Below are positions 1 through 8,335 of a stretch of 64,000 nt of DNA, piece after piece. The position numbers and the translations under genes are program-made. The stretch comes from Streptomyces sp. NBC_00271. Lineage in GTDB: Bacteria > Actinomycetota > Actinomycetes > Streptomycetales > Streptomycetaceae. The number at the start of each line of letters is the position of its first letter. Position 1 is the first letter of the stretch. The notes beneath the pieces are model-generated. The model was not told the origin of the DNA. It saw nothing but the letters and a program-made list of their open reading frames with translations, and searched no databases. The stretch lies in contig NZ_CP108070.1 of the NCBI RefSeq assembly GCF_036178845.1, forward strand, positions 6,758,001 to 6,822,000, in the 5' to 3' direction.

Positions 1-610
1 GTCCGCCGGCGACGATGCCGGGTACGACGCGGACCATGACGGGCTGGCGGGTGCCGGGGGGTGTGAGGGCGGCGAGCCGGGCGATCTCGGAGGTGCTGTC
101 CACGACGATGCGGCCGACGCCGAGGCGCAGGGCGGTGCTGAGGTCTTCGGGGCTTTTGGCGTTGCCGTGCAGGACGATCTTCTCGGGCGGGAAGCCGGTG
201 GTGACGGCGAGGGCGAGTTCTCCGGCGGAGCAGACGTCCAGGCCCAGGCCTTCTTCCTGGACCCAGTGGGCCATGGCCCGGCACAGGAAGGCTTTGGCGG
301 CGTAGACGATGTCGGCGTCGGGGAAGGCGGTGCGGTAGGTGCGGCAGCGCTCGCGGACTTCCCTCTCGTCGAGGATGTAGAGAGGGGTGCCGAAGCGGTC
401 GGCGGCCTCGGTGAGGGAGACACCCCCGACGCGGACGTCACCGTGGGGTTCGGGGCGGGCGGAGCGGGGCCAGACGGAGAGGCCTTCGGCGTCGCGTGCG
501 TCGGCGTGGGCTTTCTGGCCGGGGCTGTCGGTCCCGGGCGCCCAGTGCGGTTCCTGAACGGGTAGTTCCTGAACGGGCTGTTCCTGAACGGGCAGTTCCT
601 GAATGGACAT
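1..610 (-). CDS. Diaminopimelate decarboxylase-like PLP enzyme (3' end outside window)
   Basis: Fold-type III PLP decarboxylase; members of the LysA family convert meso-diaminopimelate to L-lysine in the cytoplasm. About 203 codons are visible and the C-terminus runs off the left edge. Visible family features are an N-terminal barrel entry (FGTPLYILDE), the PLP-lysine strand VYAAKAFL and the HGNAKS motif, close to the HGNNKS of LysA. The ATG at 608-610 is chosen because it follows the previous gene closely. The first 20 residues are an unusual acidic repeat of the form PVQEL/PVQEQ, encoded by four 15-bp units. The SseB-like gene lies 9 bp upstream on the same strand, so the two are probably co-transcribed. 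Because Streptomyces carries several LysA-like paralogues, a relative acting on another amino acid cannot be excluded. Confidence 0.8.
   Translation of the reverse strand, partial: MSIQELPVQEQPVQELPVQEPHWAPGTDSPGQKAHADARDAEGLSVWPRSARPEPHGDVRVGGVSLTEAADRFGTPLYILDEREVRERCRTYRTAFPDADIVYAAKAFLCRAMAHWVQEEGLGLDVCSAGELALAVTTGFPPEKIVLHGNAKSPEDLSTALRLGVGRIVVDSTSEIARLAALTPPGTRQPVMVRVVPGIVAGG
551..610 (-). repeat. Four tandem 15-bp units in the start of the decarboxylase gene
   Basis: Units at 551-565, 566-580, 581-595 and 596-610 share the core TTCCTGAACGGG on the plus strand; the last unit is diverged and holds the start codon. The period is a multiple of three, so copy-number change keeps the frame and only alters the length of the PVQEx tail of the protein. 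Confidence 0.85.
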
Positions 611-619
611 GGCGTCTCC

Positions 620-1036
620 TCAGCCGATCAGCAGGTTCAGGCACGCGACGACGGCGGCGGCGCCGGTCACCCGCAGGGCGCCGACGTGCTGGGGATGCCA
701 GCGGCGCCAGGAGTTCTCGCGTTCGCGGGCCGTGGCCGCGGTGCGGTCGGCCGAGGGGGCGGAGAACTGCGGGTCGATGGTGAGGGCGGTGACGCCCAGG
801 GGCGCGGCGAGGGCGCGCAGCGCGGCTTCGGAGAGCCTGATGGAGGCCTGGTCCGTGCCGAGAGTGGCGGTGAGCTCGGCCGCCGAGGTGAAGCCGACGG
901 CCGTACGGCCGCCCAGCGGGGTGCGGAAGAACCGGGCCGTACAGCCCGCGGGCCCCGACCGGACAGGAACGAAGAGAAGTCCGGCCGGGAAGCGTTCGGA
1001 AGGCTCCGGGTCCTCGGAATATTCGACTGCAGACAT
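620..1036 (-). CDS. SseB-like domain protein, 138 aa
   Basis: Small soluble protein resembling the SseB N-terminal domain: alternating strands such as LLFVPVRSG, ARFFRTPLGGRTAVGFTS and a helix around SEAALRALAAPLGVTALTIDP. The biochemical role of this family in Streptomyces is not established; I recall similar proteins being named SAV_915-like. The ATG at 1034-1036 is preceded by a good GAGGAG ribosome site, and longer readings upstream have no such site. The C-terminus ends in a hydrophobic stretch (ALRVTGAAAVVACLNLLIG) that could be a tail anchor. It sits just upstream of the decarboxylase gene on the same strand and is likely the first gene of that pair. Confidence 0.7.
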   Translation of the reverse strand: MSAVEYSEDPEPSERFPAGLLFVPVRSGPAGCTARFFRTPLGGRTAVGFTSAAELTATLGTDQASIRLSEAALRALAAPLGVTALTIDPQFSAPSADRTAATARERENSWRRWHPQHVGALRVTGAAAVVACLNLLIG

Positions 1037-1248
1037 GATGCTGCTCCTCGCGGAAGACGATGGGCGCCGGCCGGTTCGGCCGGGCGCCTCTGTGAGGCTA
1101 TGCCCGCCGGGCCGCGGACGGAGCCGCTCGCTGACGGAGGCTTGACGCGCTGCCCCCGACCCGTAACGCGCCCCTGACGTGGGGGCTGGGGGTGTTGTGC
1201 GGGTCACCCCGGACCCGTGGTGACCCAGGCGACACCCCCCCGGGTCGC

Positions 1249-1788
1249 TCAGGATCTGCCCTCGGTCAGCTCCCGCGCGTCGAGCGGCAGCCACAGCCGG
1301 ATTCGGCGGTGCACCGAGGCGAGCTCGCGGGACAGGGGCGAGGGCGGCAGGGCCAGCACCGGGCAGACGGCGTGCGCGAGGCAGTACCGGGCGACGGACG
1401 GGAACAGCCACCGGTGCATCCTTCCTCGACACCCCGGGCCGACCACCAGCAGGTCCTCGGCCCGGTCGGCGGTCTCGACCAGCGCCTGCCCCGGTGTGCC
1501 CCGTACGACAAGACCCTGGTGCGGGACCCCGGGCCCCGCGTCGCCGAAGGCGGCGTGCAGCGCGGCGAGCAGCCGCCGGCCCGCGTCCAGCCGGAGCATG
1601 GCCGTCGGCAGTGGACCGAGCGCACTGCGGTGGGCGAAGTCACCACCGGGCGGCTCCCAGGCGATCACGACCAGCAGCTCGGCTCCGCGGCGCCGGGCCT
1701 CTGCGGCGGCCCGGCGCAGGGCCGCCAGGCTCCCCGGCGAACCGCTGACTCCCGCGACCACGCGCGGTCCCCGCTCTTCCTCGCTCAT
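1249..1788 (-). CDS. Universal stress protein (UspA family), 179 aa
   Basis: Single Usp domain: the start PRVVAGVSGSPGS gives the first strand and phosphate-facing loop, and EDLLVVGPGCRGRMHRWLF gives the usual ATP-loop region. The canonical G-2x-G-9x-G-S/T motif is degenerate here (GCRG followed by PSVA rather than GS), so ATP binding is uncertain. The ATG at 1786-1788 is preferred to an upstream start because GAGGAG lies upstream and homology begins right after it. The protein is likely cytoplasmic. It is transcribed divergently from corA across a 239-bp gap, and about 210 bp without a gene separate it from the SseB-like gene downstream. Confidence 0.85.
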   Translation of the reverse strand: MSEEERGPRVVAGVSGSPGSLAALRRAAAEARRRGAELLVVIAWEPPGGDFAHRSALGPLPTAMLRLDAGRRLLAALHAAFGDAGPGVPHQGLVVRGTPGQALVETADRAEDLLVVGPGCRGRMHRWLFPSVARYCLAHAVCPVLALPPSPLSRELASVHRRIRLWLPLDARELTEGRS

Positions 1789-2027
1789 CGCTCGCGCACT
1801 CCTCGACGTCGGTCCACACACGTACCCATCGGCCATCGAACGGCCGGAGGACGGCGGCGGACCGTCGCGTTGGCGTGGGCCTGACGGCGCGGGCGTGATT
1901 TATGACGCCCTCCTGACACCGCGGGGCCGGGCGCGGGGCGCACGCTCGAACCGGGCTCTGACGTCGGTCTTACCCCTTGCTGGCACACTGGCCGTCCGTT
2001 CCGGGAAATCCGGGGAAGGAGTACCGC

Positions 2028-3125
2028 ATGTCGATGGTCGGCAACCTGCGCAAAGTCGCCCGTCTGGCACGCGGCGGACGCCGGGTGGACCTGAGCCACC
2101 CCGCCCGCTCCCCGCTCGGCTCCGCCGTCGTCAACTGCGTCATCTACCGCGACGGCGTCCGCCAGGAGGCCGCGCCCAGCGTCGAGGAGTCCGTCGCCCG
2201 GGTCCGTAAACGCGGCGGCCACGGCTTCGTCTGGCTGGGGCTGCACGAGCCCACCGAGACGGAGTTCGCCCGGGTCGCCGAACTGTTCGGCCTGCACCCG
2301 CTCGCCGTCGAGGACGCGGTCCACGCACACCAGCGCCCCAAGGTCGAGCAGTACGGCGACGTCCTGTTCGCCATCTTCAAGACGGTCTCCTACGTCGAAC
2401 ACGCCGAACTGACCGCCACCAGCGAGGTCGTGAACACCGGCGAGATCATGGTCTTCGCGGGCCCCGACTTCGTGGTGACCGTGCGACACGGACGGCACGG
2501 CTCCCTCGGCCCCCTGCGCGAGGACCTGGAAGCCGAGCCGGAGCAGCTGGCCAAGGGGCCGACCGTGGTGCTGCACGCCATCGCCGACCACGTCGTGGAC
2601 GACTACCTGACCGTCACGGACGCCGTCCAGAACGACATCGACCAGGTGGAGACGTCCGTCTTCTCACCTCGCGGTGCCCAGGGGGCCGACGCCGGCCGCA
2701 TGTACCAGCTCAAGCGCGAACTCCTCGAACTCAAGCGCGCGGTGGTTCCCCTCGGCCGCCCTCTCCACAGCCTGGCGACCGAGCCGATGCGCCTCATCGC
2801 CCCCGAGATACAGGCGTACTTCCGTGACGTCGCGGATCACCTGTCCCGGGTCACCGAACAGATCACCGCCTTCGACGCCCTCCTCGACTCCATCCTCCAG
2901 GCCCACCTCGCCCAGGTCTCCGTCGCCCAGAACGAGGACATGCGCAAGATCACGGCCTGGGCCGCGATCATCGCCGTACCGACGATGGTGTGCGGCGTCT
3001 ACGGCATGAACTTCGACCACATGCCCGAACTCCACTGGCGCTTCGGCTACCCCTTGGCTCTCACGGTGATCGCCGTGTCGTGCTTCGTCATCCACCGGGG
3101 GTTCAAGCGCAACGGCTGGCTGTGA
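2028..3125 (+). CDS. corA: CorA-family Mg2+/Co2+ channel, 365 aa
   Basis: Cytoplasmic-membrane pentameric channel for divalent cations. The long N-terminal domain is cytosolic (for example VARVRKRGGHGFVWLGLHEP and LHPLAVEDAVHAHQRPKVE), followed by a helical stalk (LKRELLELKRAVVPL) and two C-terminal membrane helices. The signature YGMN loop is at about residues 325-328 (VCGVYGMNFDHMPE), and the C-terminus is basic (HRGFKRNGWL), as in the family. The ATG at 2028 follows GGAAGGAG at 2014-2021; an ATG further upstream has no such site and adds no family residues. The gene stands alone and converges with the flavin reductase gene. Confidence 0.93.
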   Translation: MSMVGNLRKVARLARGGRRVDLSHPARSPLGSAVVNCVIYRDGVRQEAAPSVEESVARVRKRGGHGFVWLGLHEPTETEFARVAELFGLHPLAVEDAVHAHQRPKVEQYGDVLFAIFKTVSYVEHAELTATSEVVNTGEIMVFAGPDFVVTVRHGRHGSLGPLREDLEAEPEQLAKGPTVVLHAIADHVVDDYLTVTDAVQNDIDQVETSVFSPRGAQGADAGRMYQLKRELLELKRAVVPLGRPLHSLATEPMRLIAPEIQAYFRDVADHLSRVTEQITAFDALLDSILQAHLAQVSVAQNEDMRKITAWAAIIAVPTMVCGVYGMNFDHMPELHWRFGYPLALTVIAVSCFVIHRGFKRNGWL

Positions 3126-3144
3126 CCGCGGCTGTGCCCAGGCC

Positions 3145-3750
3145 CTAGGGACGCGGTTCCTCGTAGGGGATGCGGCTCAGGTGCAGGACCTCTCCCAGCG
3201 TGCCCCACTCGTCGCCGCCGAGCTTGGTGAGCGGGAGCAGCCGTGCGGAGCCGGGGCGGCCTTCGACGATGTGGTCCTCGTGCACCGCCGCGTGGAGCAC
3301 CCGTCCGAAGACCAGGGTGGAGTTTCCCATCCGCAGGGTGGTGTGCGAACGGCACTCGAGAACGACGGGGGAGGCCGCCACTCGGGGCGGTCGTACCCGC
3401 AGGCTCGGTTCGCGGTCGATTCCCGCGTAGTCGAATTCACTGACCGACCGGGGGAAGTCGGTGGCAGTGGCGTTGATCAACTGCAGCAGCGGTTCGGAGG
3501 AGAAGTTGACGACGAACTCCCCGGTGTCCTCGACATTGCGCAGGGAATCCTTGCGGCCGATCGAGGTGAACTGCACGATCGGCGGGTCGGTACTGGCGAT
3601 GCTGAAAAAGGAGTGCGGGGCGAGGTTCTCGGTCGAGCCGTCCGGTGTGACGGTGGAGATCCATGCGATCGGACGAGGGATGACGACCGAGGTGAGGAAC
3701 CGGTAGAAGTCGGCTCCGGGCATGGCTTCCGGGTCGAAATCGACGCGCAT
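3145..3750 (-). CDS. Flavin reductase / flavoredoxin-like FMN-binding protein, 201 aa
   Basis: Member of the flavin-reductase split-barrel family that binds FMN and uses NAD(P)H or passes electrons. Typical features are the opening DFDPEAMPGADFYRFLTSVV, PRPIAWISTVTPDG, NLAPHSFFSIAS and the strand PPIVQFTS with the following RKDSLRNVEDTGEFVVN. It is close to the DIM6/NTAB-like group, whose physiological partner is usually unknown. Length matches the family. The ATG at 3748-3750 is the only sensible start. No partner oxygenase lies next to it, so the substrate cannot be inferred from context. It converges with corA. Confidence 0.88.
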   Translation of the reverse strand: MRVDFDPEAMPGADFYRFLTSVVIPRPIAWISTVTPDGSTENLAPHSFFSIASTDPPIVQFTSIGRKDSLRNVEDTGEFVVNFSSEPLLQLINATATDFPRSVSEFDYAGIDREPSLRVRPPRVAASPVVLECRSHTTLRMGNSTLVFGRVLHAAVHEDHIVEGRPGSARLLPLTKLGGDEWGTLGEVLHLSRIPYEEPRP

Positions 3751-3865
3751 GAAACCCAGTATCCGCCGGGCCGGTGCGGTATGCCCGTCGTGCCCGACAT
3801 GTCCGCCGCGCGGGCCGTTCCCGGGCGGGACCCGAAGGCCTCGCCCGTGTCACGGAGAACTGAGA

Positions 3866-4297
3866 TCAGGGCCACACCAGGCAGTACGGCTGATGTCCCG
3901 CCTCGTGCAGACGATGGCTGAAATCCTGCCATTCGTGGAGGAGCTGGTACACGTTGAAGGCGTCCCGCGGGCCCCCGCGGTCCGGGACCGTCGACCAGAT
4001 GAAGGCCGCCGCGCCGACCGCCTCCTCGCCGATGCCCCGCAGGGGGTCGACGACGGTCATGGGGAGCTTCACGACGGCGTAGTCGGGGTGCAGGACGACC
4101 AGCTCCAGGGGCGGGACCTTGTGGAGAGGGACGCCCTCGATGCCGGTGAGGACCATCGCGGCCATGGTCTCCGGCTTGATCTTGGTGAACATGCCGTTCA
4201 TGCCGAGCTCGTCGCCGCCGAGTTCCTCGGGGCGCATCGAGATCGGCACGCGGGCCGCCGTCGCGCCGTCCGGCGCGCCGAAGTATTTGTAGGTCAC
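3866..4297 (-). CDS. Conserved hypothetical protein, 143 aa
   Basis: Function not recognised. The protein is soluble and compact, with segments such as TYKYFGAPDG, GMFTKIKPETMAAM, PPLELVVLHPDYAVVKLPM and the C-terminal HEWQDFSHRLHEAGHQPYCLVWP. I believe it is conserved next to hemL in streptomycetes. The frame stays open far upstream (ATG at 4363, 4372 and 4573), but codons upstream of about 4297 have many A or T third positions (GCA, GGA, AAT, GGT), unlike the body of the gene. The GTG at 4297, after GGTGG, is therefore preferred. The start remains the least certain part of this call. Confidence 0.65.
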   Translation of the reverse strand: MTYKYFGAPDGATAARVPISMRPEELGGDELGMNGMFTKIKPETMAAMVLTGIEGVPLHKVPPLELVVLHPDYAVVKLPMTVVDPLRGIGEEAVGAAAFIWSTVPDRGGPRDAFNVYQLLHEWQDFSHRLHEAGHQPYCLVWP

Positions 4298-4712
4298 CCC
4301 CACCCGGCCACCATTCCCGCTTCCTGCCCTGAGCCGGTCTGCCCCGCGGTCCGTGTAGTCCATACCGTCCATACGGCCCGACGGGTCGATCCGCTCAGGA
4401 TCGTTCTGTGTTCCTTGCGACCCGGGTGCTCCGGGTGATCCGGGAGAGCCCGGCGACCCCTGCGTCTGTCGTGCCTCGGCCGCTTCCTCCGCCTCGCGCC
4501 GGTGCCTTCCCCGCCGGGCACGCCGAGGACCGAGGTCATCGGTCCCCTCGCCCAGTCCGCCACCGCGATGCATATCTCCACCCGACTGCTTTTCTAAGGC
4601 GCGCGACCCCCGCCACGCAACCCGATCATCGTGACAGTGACCTCCCCCACGGCCGCACGCCGAAACGTACGCTGAAACACCTGTCCGCAGGATCTTCGCA
4701 GCCTCTGACACC
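4298..4712. other. Divergent intergenic region upstream of hemL
   Basis: No convincing gene. The minus strand is open here and would encode a Gly-Ser-Pro repeat (4412-4459), but codon third positions are not those of a coding region. The part nearest hemL (4620-4712) presumably carries the hemL promoter; a TACGCT hexamer at 4668-4673 is a possible -10 element. Confidence 0.5.
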
Positions 4713-6029
4713 ATGGCTCGTGTGAGCTATCCGTACGAAGCCCCAGTTTCGCAGACTCTTTTCGACCGTGCGGCTGCCGTCACGCCCGGCGGCGTGAACT
4801 CTCCGGTGCGCGCGTTCCGTGCCGTGGGCGGTACGCCCCGCTTCATGGTGTCCGGAAACGGTCCATACCTGACCGATGCCGACGGGAGGGAATACGTCGA
4901 CCTCGTGTGTTCATGGGGGCCGATGATCCTCGGGCACGCGCATCCCGACGTCATCGACGCCGTCCAGGAGGCCGTCGCGCGCGGCACCTCCTTCGGCACT
5001 CCCGGTGAGGGCGAGGTCGCGCTCGCCGAGGAGATCGTCGCCCGCGTCGAGCCCGTCGAGCAGGTCCGGCTCGTCTCCAGCGGGACCGAGGCGACCATGT
5101 CCGCCATCCGGCTCGCCCGCGGGTTCACCCGGCGGTCGAAGGTGATCAAGTTCGCCGGGTGCTATCACGGGCATGTCGACTCGCTGCTGGCGTCGGCGGG
5201 GAGTGGGGTGGCGACCTTCGCGCTGCCCGACACCCCCGGTGTCACCGGCGCCCAGGCCGCCGACACGATCGTGCTGCCCTACAACGACCTCGAAGCCGTG
5301 AACGAGGCCTTCCACGCGCACCCCGGTGAGATCGCCTGTGTGATCACCGAGGCCTCGCCGGGCAACATGGGCGTCGTGCCGCCCCAGCCCGGGTTCAACC
5401 AGGGACTCAAGGACGCCTGCGCGCGCAACGGCGCCCTGTTCATCTCCGACGAGGTCATGACCGGATTCCGGACCAGTAAGGCCGGTTGGTACGGGATCGA
5501 CGGGGTACGTCCCGATCTCATGACGTTCGGAAAGGTCATGGGCGGAGGATTCCCCGCCGCCGCCTTCGGTGGCCGCAAGGACGTCATGGAGCACCTGGCT
5601 CCCGTGGGGCCCGTCTACCAGGCCGGCACGCTCTCCGGCAATCCCGTCGCGACCGCCGCCGGGCTCGCCCAGCTGCGGCTGCTCGACGACGCCGCGTACG
5701 ACAAGGTCGACGCCGTCTCCGAGCAGATCCGCGGGCTGGTCACGGAGGCGCTGAGCAAGGAGGGCGTGGCACACCGGCTGCAGAACGCCTCCAACATGTT
5801 CTCGGTCTTCTTCACCGGGCGTGACGTGCGCGACTACGAGGGCGCGAAGGCGCAGGAGTCCTTCCGGTTCACCGCGTTCTTCCACTCGATGCTGGCGCAG
5901 GGCGTCTATCTGCCCCCGTCGTCCTTCGAGTCGTGGTTCGTGTCCACGGCCCATGACGAGCGGGCCATTCAGCGGATCGCCGACGCCCTTCCGGCGGCGG
6001 CTCGGGCAGCGGCGGAGGCCACGGCATGA
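4713..6029 (+). CDS. hemL: Glutamate-1-semialdehyde 2,1-aminomutase, 438 aa
   Basis: Cytoplasmic PLP enzyme that converts glutamate-1-semialdehyde to 5-aminolevulinate in the C5 route to haem and other tetrapyrroles. The whole class-III aminotransferase signature is present: the N-terminal [35 protein letters not shown], the cofactor Asp in [12 protein letters not shown], and the PLP lysine at about K274 in [11 protein letters not shown]. The length is normal. The ATG at 4713 is used; the GTG at 4722, directly before SYPYEAP, is a realistic alternative because neither has a strong ribosome site. The stop overlaps the start of the phosphatase gene (ATGA), so the two are translationally coupled. 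Confidence 0.96.
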   Translation: MARVSYPYEAPVSQTLFDRAAAVTPGGVNSPVRAFRAVGGTPRFMVSGNGPYLTDADGREYVDLVCSWGPMILGHAHPDVIDAVQEAVARGTSFGTPGEGEVALAEEIVARVEPVEQVRLVSSGTEATMSAIRLARGFTRRSKVIKFAGCYHGHVDSLLASAGSGVATFALPDTPGVTGAQAADTIVLPYNDLEAVNEAFHAHPGEIACVITEASPGNMGVVPPQPGFNQGLKDACARNGALFISDEVMTGFRTSKAGWYGIDGVRPDLMTFGKVMGGGFPAAAFGGRKDVMEHLAPVGPVYQAGTLSGNPVATAAGLAQLRLLDDAAYDKVDAVSEQIRGLVTEALSKEGVAHRLQNASNMFSVFFTGRDVRDYEGAKAQESFRFTAFFHSMLAQGVYLPPSSFESWFVSTAHDERAIQRIADALPAAARAAAEATA

Positions 6030-6739
6030 GCCAGGATCAGACGCAGGGTCAGACGCAGGGCCGGGATCAGGACATCACCGTCGTGCATCTCATGCGGCAC
6101 GGCGAGGTCGCCAACCCGGACGGGGTGCTGTACGGGCGGCTGCCCGGCTACCACCTGTCCGAGCTCGGGCGGCAGATGGCCGAGCGGGTCGCCGAGCACC
6201 TGGCCCCGCGGGACGTCACGTATGTCGTCGCCTCCCCGCTGGAGCGGGCGCAGGAGACCGCGACGCCCATCGCGAAGGCGCACGGTCTCGACCTCGACAC
6301 CGACGGGCGGCTGATCGAGGCCGAGAACGTGTTCCAGGGGAAGACCTTCGGTGTGGGGGACGGGGCGCTGCGGCGGCCCGAGAACTGGAAGCACCTCGTC
6401 AACCCGTTCAAGCCGTCCTGGGGCGAGCCGTACGTCGATCAGGTCGTACGGATGATGGGGGCGCTCGACGCCGCCAAGGACGCGGCCCGCGGGCATGAAG
6501 CGGTGCTGGTCAGCCACCAGTTGCCGATCTGGATCGTGCGGTCCTTCGTGGAGAAGCGGCGGTTGTGGCACGACCCGCGCAAGCGGCAGTGCACGCTGGC
6601 GTCCCTGACGTCCTTCACCTACCGCGGCGACAAGATCGTGTCCGTGGGGTACAGCGAGCCCGCCCGGGATCTCGTTCCCGCCCATCTCCTCGCGGGAGCC
6701 AAGCCGGTGAAGGGGAAGGGCAAGGCGTTCGGGGCGTAG
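6026..6739 (+). CDS. Histidine phosphatase family protein (phosphoglycerate mutase-like), 237 aa
   Basis: Branch-2-like or small-molecule phosphatase of the histidine phosphatase superfamily. The RHG motif is in [13 protein letters not shown], with the second substrate arginine region in [16 protein letters not shown], and the second catalytic histidine in [10 protein letters not shown]. About 17 residues precede the domain, including a [13 protein letters not shown] repeat. Its ATG overlaps the hemL stop by 4 bp, so it is expressed with hemL; whether it dephosphorylates a haem-pathway metabolite is unknown. It is more likely a general phosphatase than a glycolytic mutase, given its length and context. 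Confidence 0.88.
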   Translation: MSQDQTQGQTQGRDQDITVVHLMRHGEVANPDGVLYGRLPGYHLSELGRQMAERVAEHLAPRDVTYVVASPLERAQETATPIAKAHGLDLDTDGRLIEAENVFQGKTFGVGDGALRRPENWKHLVNPFKPSWGEPYVDQVVRMMGALDAAKDAARGHEAVLVSHQLPIWIVRSFVEKRRLWHDPRKRQCTLASLTSFTYRGDKIVSVGYSEPARDLVPAHLLAGAKPVKGKGKAFGA

Positions 6740-6849
6740 AGCGTCCATTCCCGTACATCTTGGCGCAAAGTGTTTGTATGCGTCGCTACCCGAACTGTTC
6801 TTCGTAAAATACGATCAACGTTGCGCGTTCGAAGGAACCTATCTGCTTG

Positions 6850-6898
6850 TCGTGCCCTCTCATTGTGTGTCAGCTGGGAGCCAGCTGAGAGGGCACGA
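6850..6898 (+). promoter_or_regulatory. Long inverted repeat just before the lipoprotein gene
   Basis: Perfect 13-bp arms TCGTGCCCTCTCA (6850-6862) and TGAGAGGGCACGA (6886-6898) enclose a nested CAGCTGG-gag-CCAGCTG repeat. The structure lies 110 bp after the phosphatase stop and ends 15 bp before the ATG at 6914. It could end hemL-operon transcription, or fold in the leader of the lipoprotein mRNA. There is no U-tract. Confidence 0.6.
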
Positions 6899-6913
6899 TG
6901 AGATGGGGACCGA

Positions 6914-8269
6914 ATGCGGGACATCAGCCGGAGGGGAATGATCGGCCTCGGGACGGGTGCCGCGGCGGCGATGGGACTCGCGGCGTGCGGCACCGACCAA
7001 CAGGACGGTCATGGCGGGGGCGGTGGTTCCCGGTCGGGCAAGCCCGGTCCGTCCGGCAAGCCCAGCGCCTCCGCGCACCCCGCCCGCCTGATAGGCGACG
7101 GCTCCACCTCCTTCACGGGCAAGCAGCCGAACCAGCCCGCGAAGCCGGTTCCTCTGGAGCCCGGCCAGACCCCTCCGCAGTTCGTCATCTTCTCCTGGGA
7201 CGGCGCGGGTGAGGTCGGGACCGGGCTCTTCTCCCGCTTCCTCCGGCTCGCCCGCGAGCACGAGGCGCACATGACCTTCTTCCTCTCCGGGCTGTACCTC
7301 CTGCCCGAGTCGAAGAAGCGCAAGTACCTGCCGCCGAACAACCCCCGGGGCGCCTCCGACATCGGCTATCTCGCCGACGACCACGTCAAGTCGACGCTCG
7401 GGCTCGTCCGGCAGGCCTGGCTCGACGGCCACGAGATAGGCACGCACTTCAACGGCCACTTCTGCTCCGGCCACGGCACCGTCGGCAACTGGACGCCGGC
7501 GCAGTGGCGCAGCGAGATCGACCAGGCCAAGTCCTTCGTCAAGGAGTGGCGGACCAACACGGGCTGGACCGATCTGCCCCCGCTGCCCTTCGACTACGAG
7601 AAGGAACTCGTCGGCGCGCGCACCCCCTGTCTGCTCGGCCAGGACAACCTGCTGCCCACCGCCAAGGCGCTCGGCTGGCGCTACGACGCCTCCTCGCCCG
7701 GCGGCCGCCAGGTCTGGCCGCAGAAGCGGCACGGCCTGTGGGACCTGCCCCTCCAGGCGATCCCCTTCCCGGGGCGCAGCTTCGAGGTGCTGTCCATGGA
7801 CTACAACATGCTGGCCAACCAGTCGATCAACTCGACGAAGGCGCCCGCGCACAACTACCCGGCGTGGCGGCAGCAGGCGGGCGAGGCGTACGTCGCCGGA
7901 TTCCGGCGGGCCTACGAGAGCAACCGGGCGCCCTTCTTCATCGGCAACCACTTCGAGCACTGGAACGGCGGCATCTACATGGACGCCGTCGAGTACGCCT
8001 TCAAGCACATCGCCCGGGAGAAGGAGAAGGGCGAGGACGTCCGCCTCGTCTCCTTCCGGCAGTACGTGGACTGGATGGACGTACAGAAGCCCGAGATCCT
8101 GGCCAAGCTGCGGACGTTGGACGTGGGACAGCGGCCCGCGGGTGGCTGGAAGACGTTCCTCGGCGACACCGGCAAGGGGGCTGGTACGAGTTCGGGTACC
8201 GGCACTGGCACGGGTACCGGTACGGGTTCCGGGACGGGCGCTTCCAAGGGGTCCGGGAACGCCGCCTGA
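6914..8269 (+). CDS. Tat-type lipoprotein with divergent polysaccharide-deacetylase-like domain, 451 aa
   Basis: The N-terminus carries a twin-arginine-like signal (SRRGMIGLGTG) and a lipobox ending at GLAAC, so it should be an exported lipoprotein. A low-complexity linker rich in Gly, Ser and Pro follows, and then a NodB-type domain: QFVIFSWDGAG replaces the usual TFDDG, and GTHFNGHF supplies the HxxxH metal ligands. One of the two Asp residues of the usual DD pair is missing, so activity or metal use may differ from classical deacetylases. The C-terminus ends in a GTGTGTG repeat. It lies between the phosphatase and the cytochrome c assembly genes. The substrate is not known; a cell-wall glycan is the obvious guess. 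Confidence 0.8.
   Translation: MRDISRRGMIGLGTGAAAAMGLAACGTDQQDGHGGGGGSRSGKPGPSGKPSASAHPARLIGDGSTSFTGKQPNQPAKPVPLEPGQTPPQFVIFSWDGAGEVGTGLFSRFLRLAREHEAHMTFFLSGLYLLPESKKRKYLPPNNPRGASDIGYLADDHVKSTLGLVRQAWLDGHEIGTHFNGHFCSGHGTVGNWTPAQWRSEIDQAKSFVKEWRTNTGWTDLPPLPFDYEKELVGARTPCLLGQDNLLPTAKALGWRYDASSPGGRQVWPQKRHGLWDLPLQAIPFPGRSFEVLSMDYNMLANQSINSTKAPAHNYPAWRQQAGEAYVAGFRRAYESNRAPFFIGNHFEHWNGGIYMDAVEYAFKHIAREKEKGEDVRLVSFRQYVDWMDVQKPEILAKLRTLDVGQRPAGGWKTFLGDTGKGAGTSSGTGTGTGTGTGSGTGASKGSGNAA
8194..8237 (+). repeat. Gly-Thr hexamer repeat at the 3' end of the lipoprotein gene
   Basis: Degenerate GGTACC/GGCACT/GGTTCC hexamers encode a run of Gly-Thr and Gly-Ser at the C-terminus. The unit keeps the frame and looks prone to slippage. 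Confidence 0.7.
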
Positions 8270-8335
8270 AATGGTGTTTTCCGCCCGCAAGGGGGGTGCG
8301 GAAGATCCTCGAAACGGGCATGCGAAACTTTTCAC

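Noticed and set aside
4412..4573. Collagen-like Gly-Ser-Pro repeat that could extend the hypothetical protein before hemL
   Set aside because: Codons in this part have many A or T third positions, unlike the real genes, and the ribosome site before the far upstream ATG is badly spaced. A GTG at 4297 is a better start.
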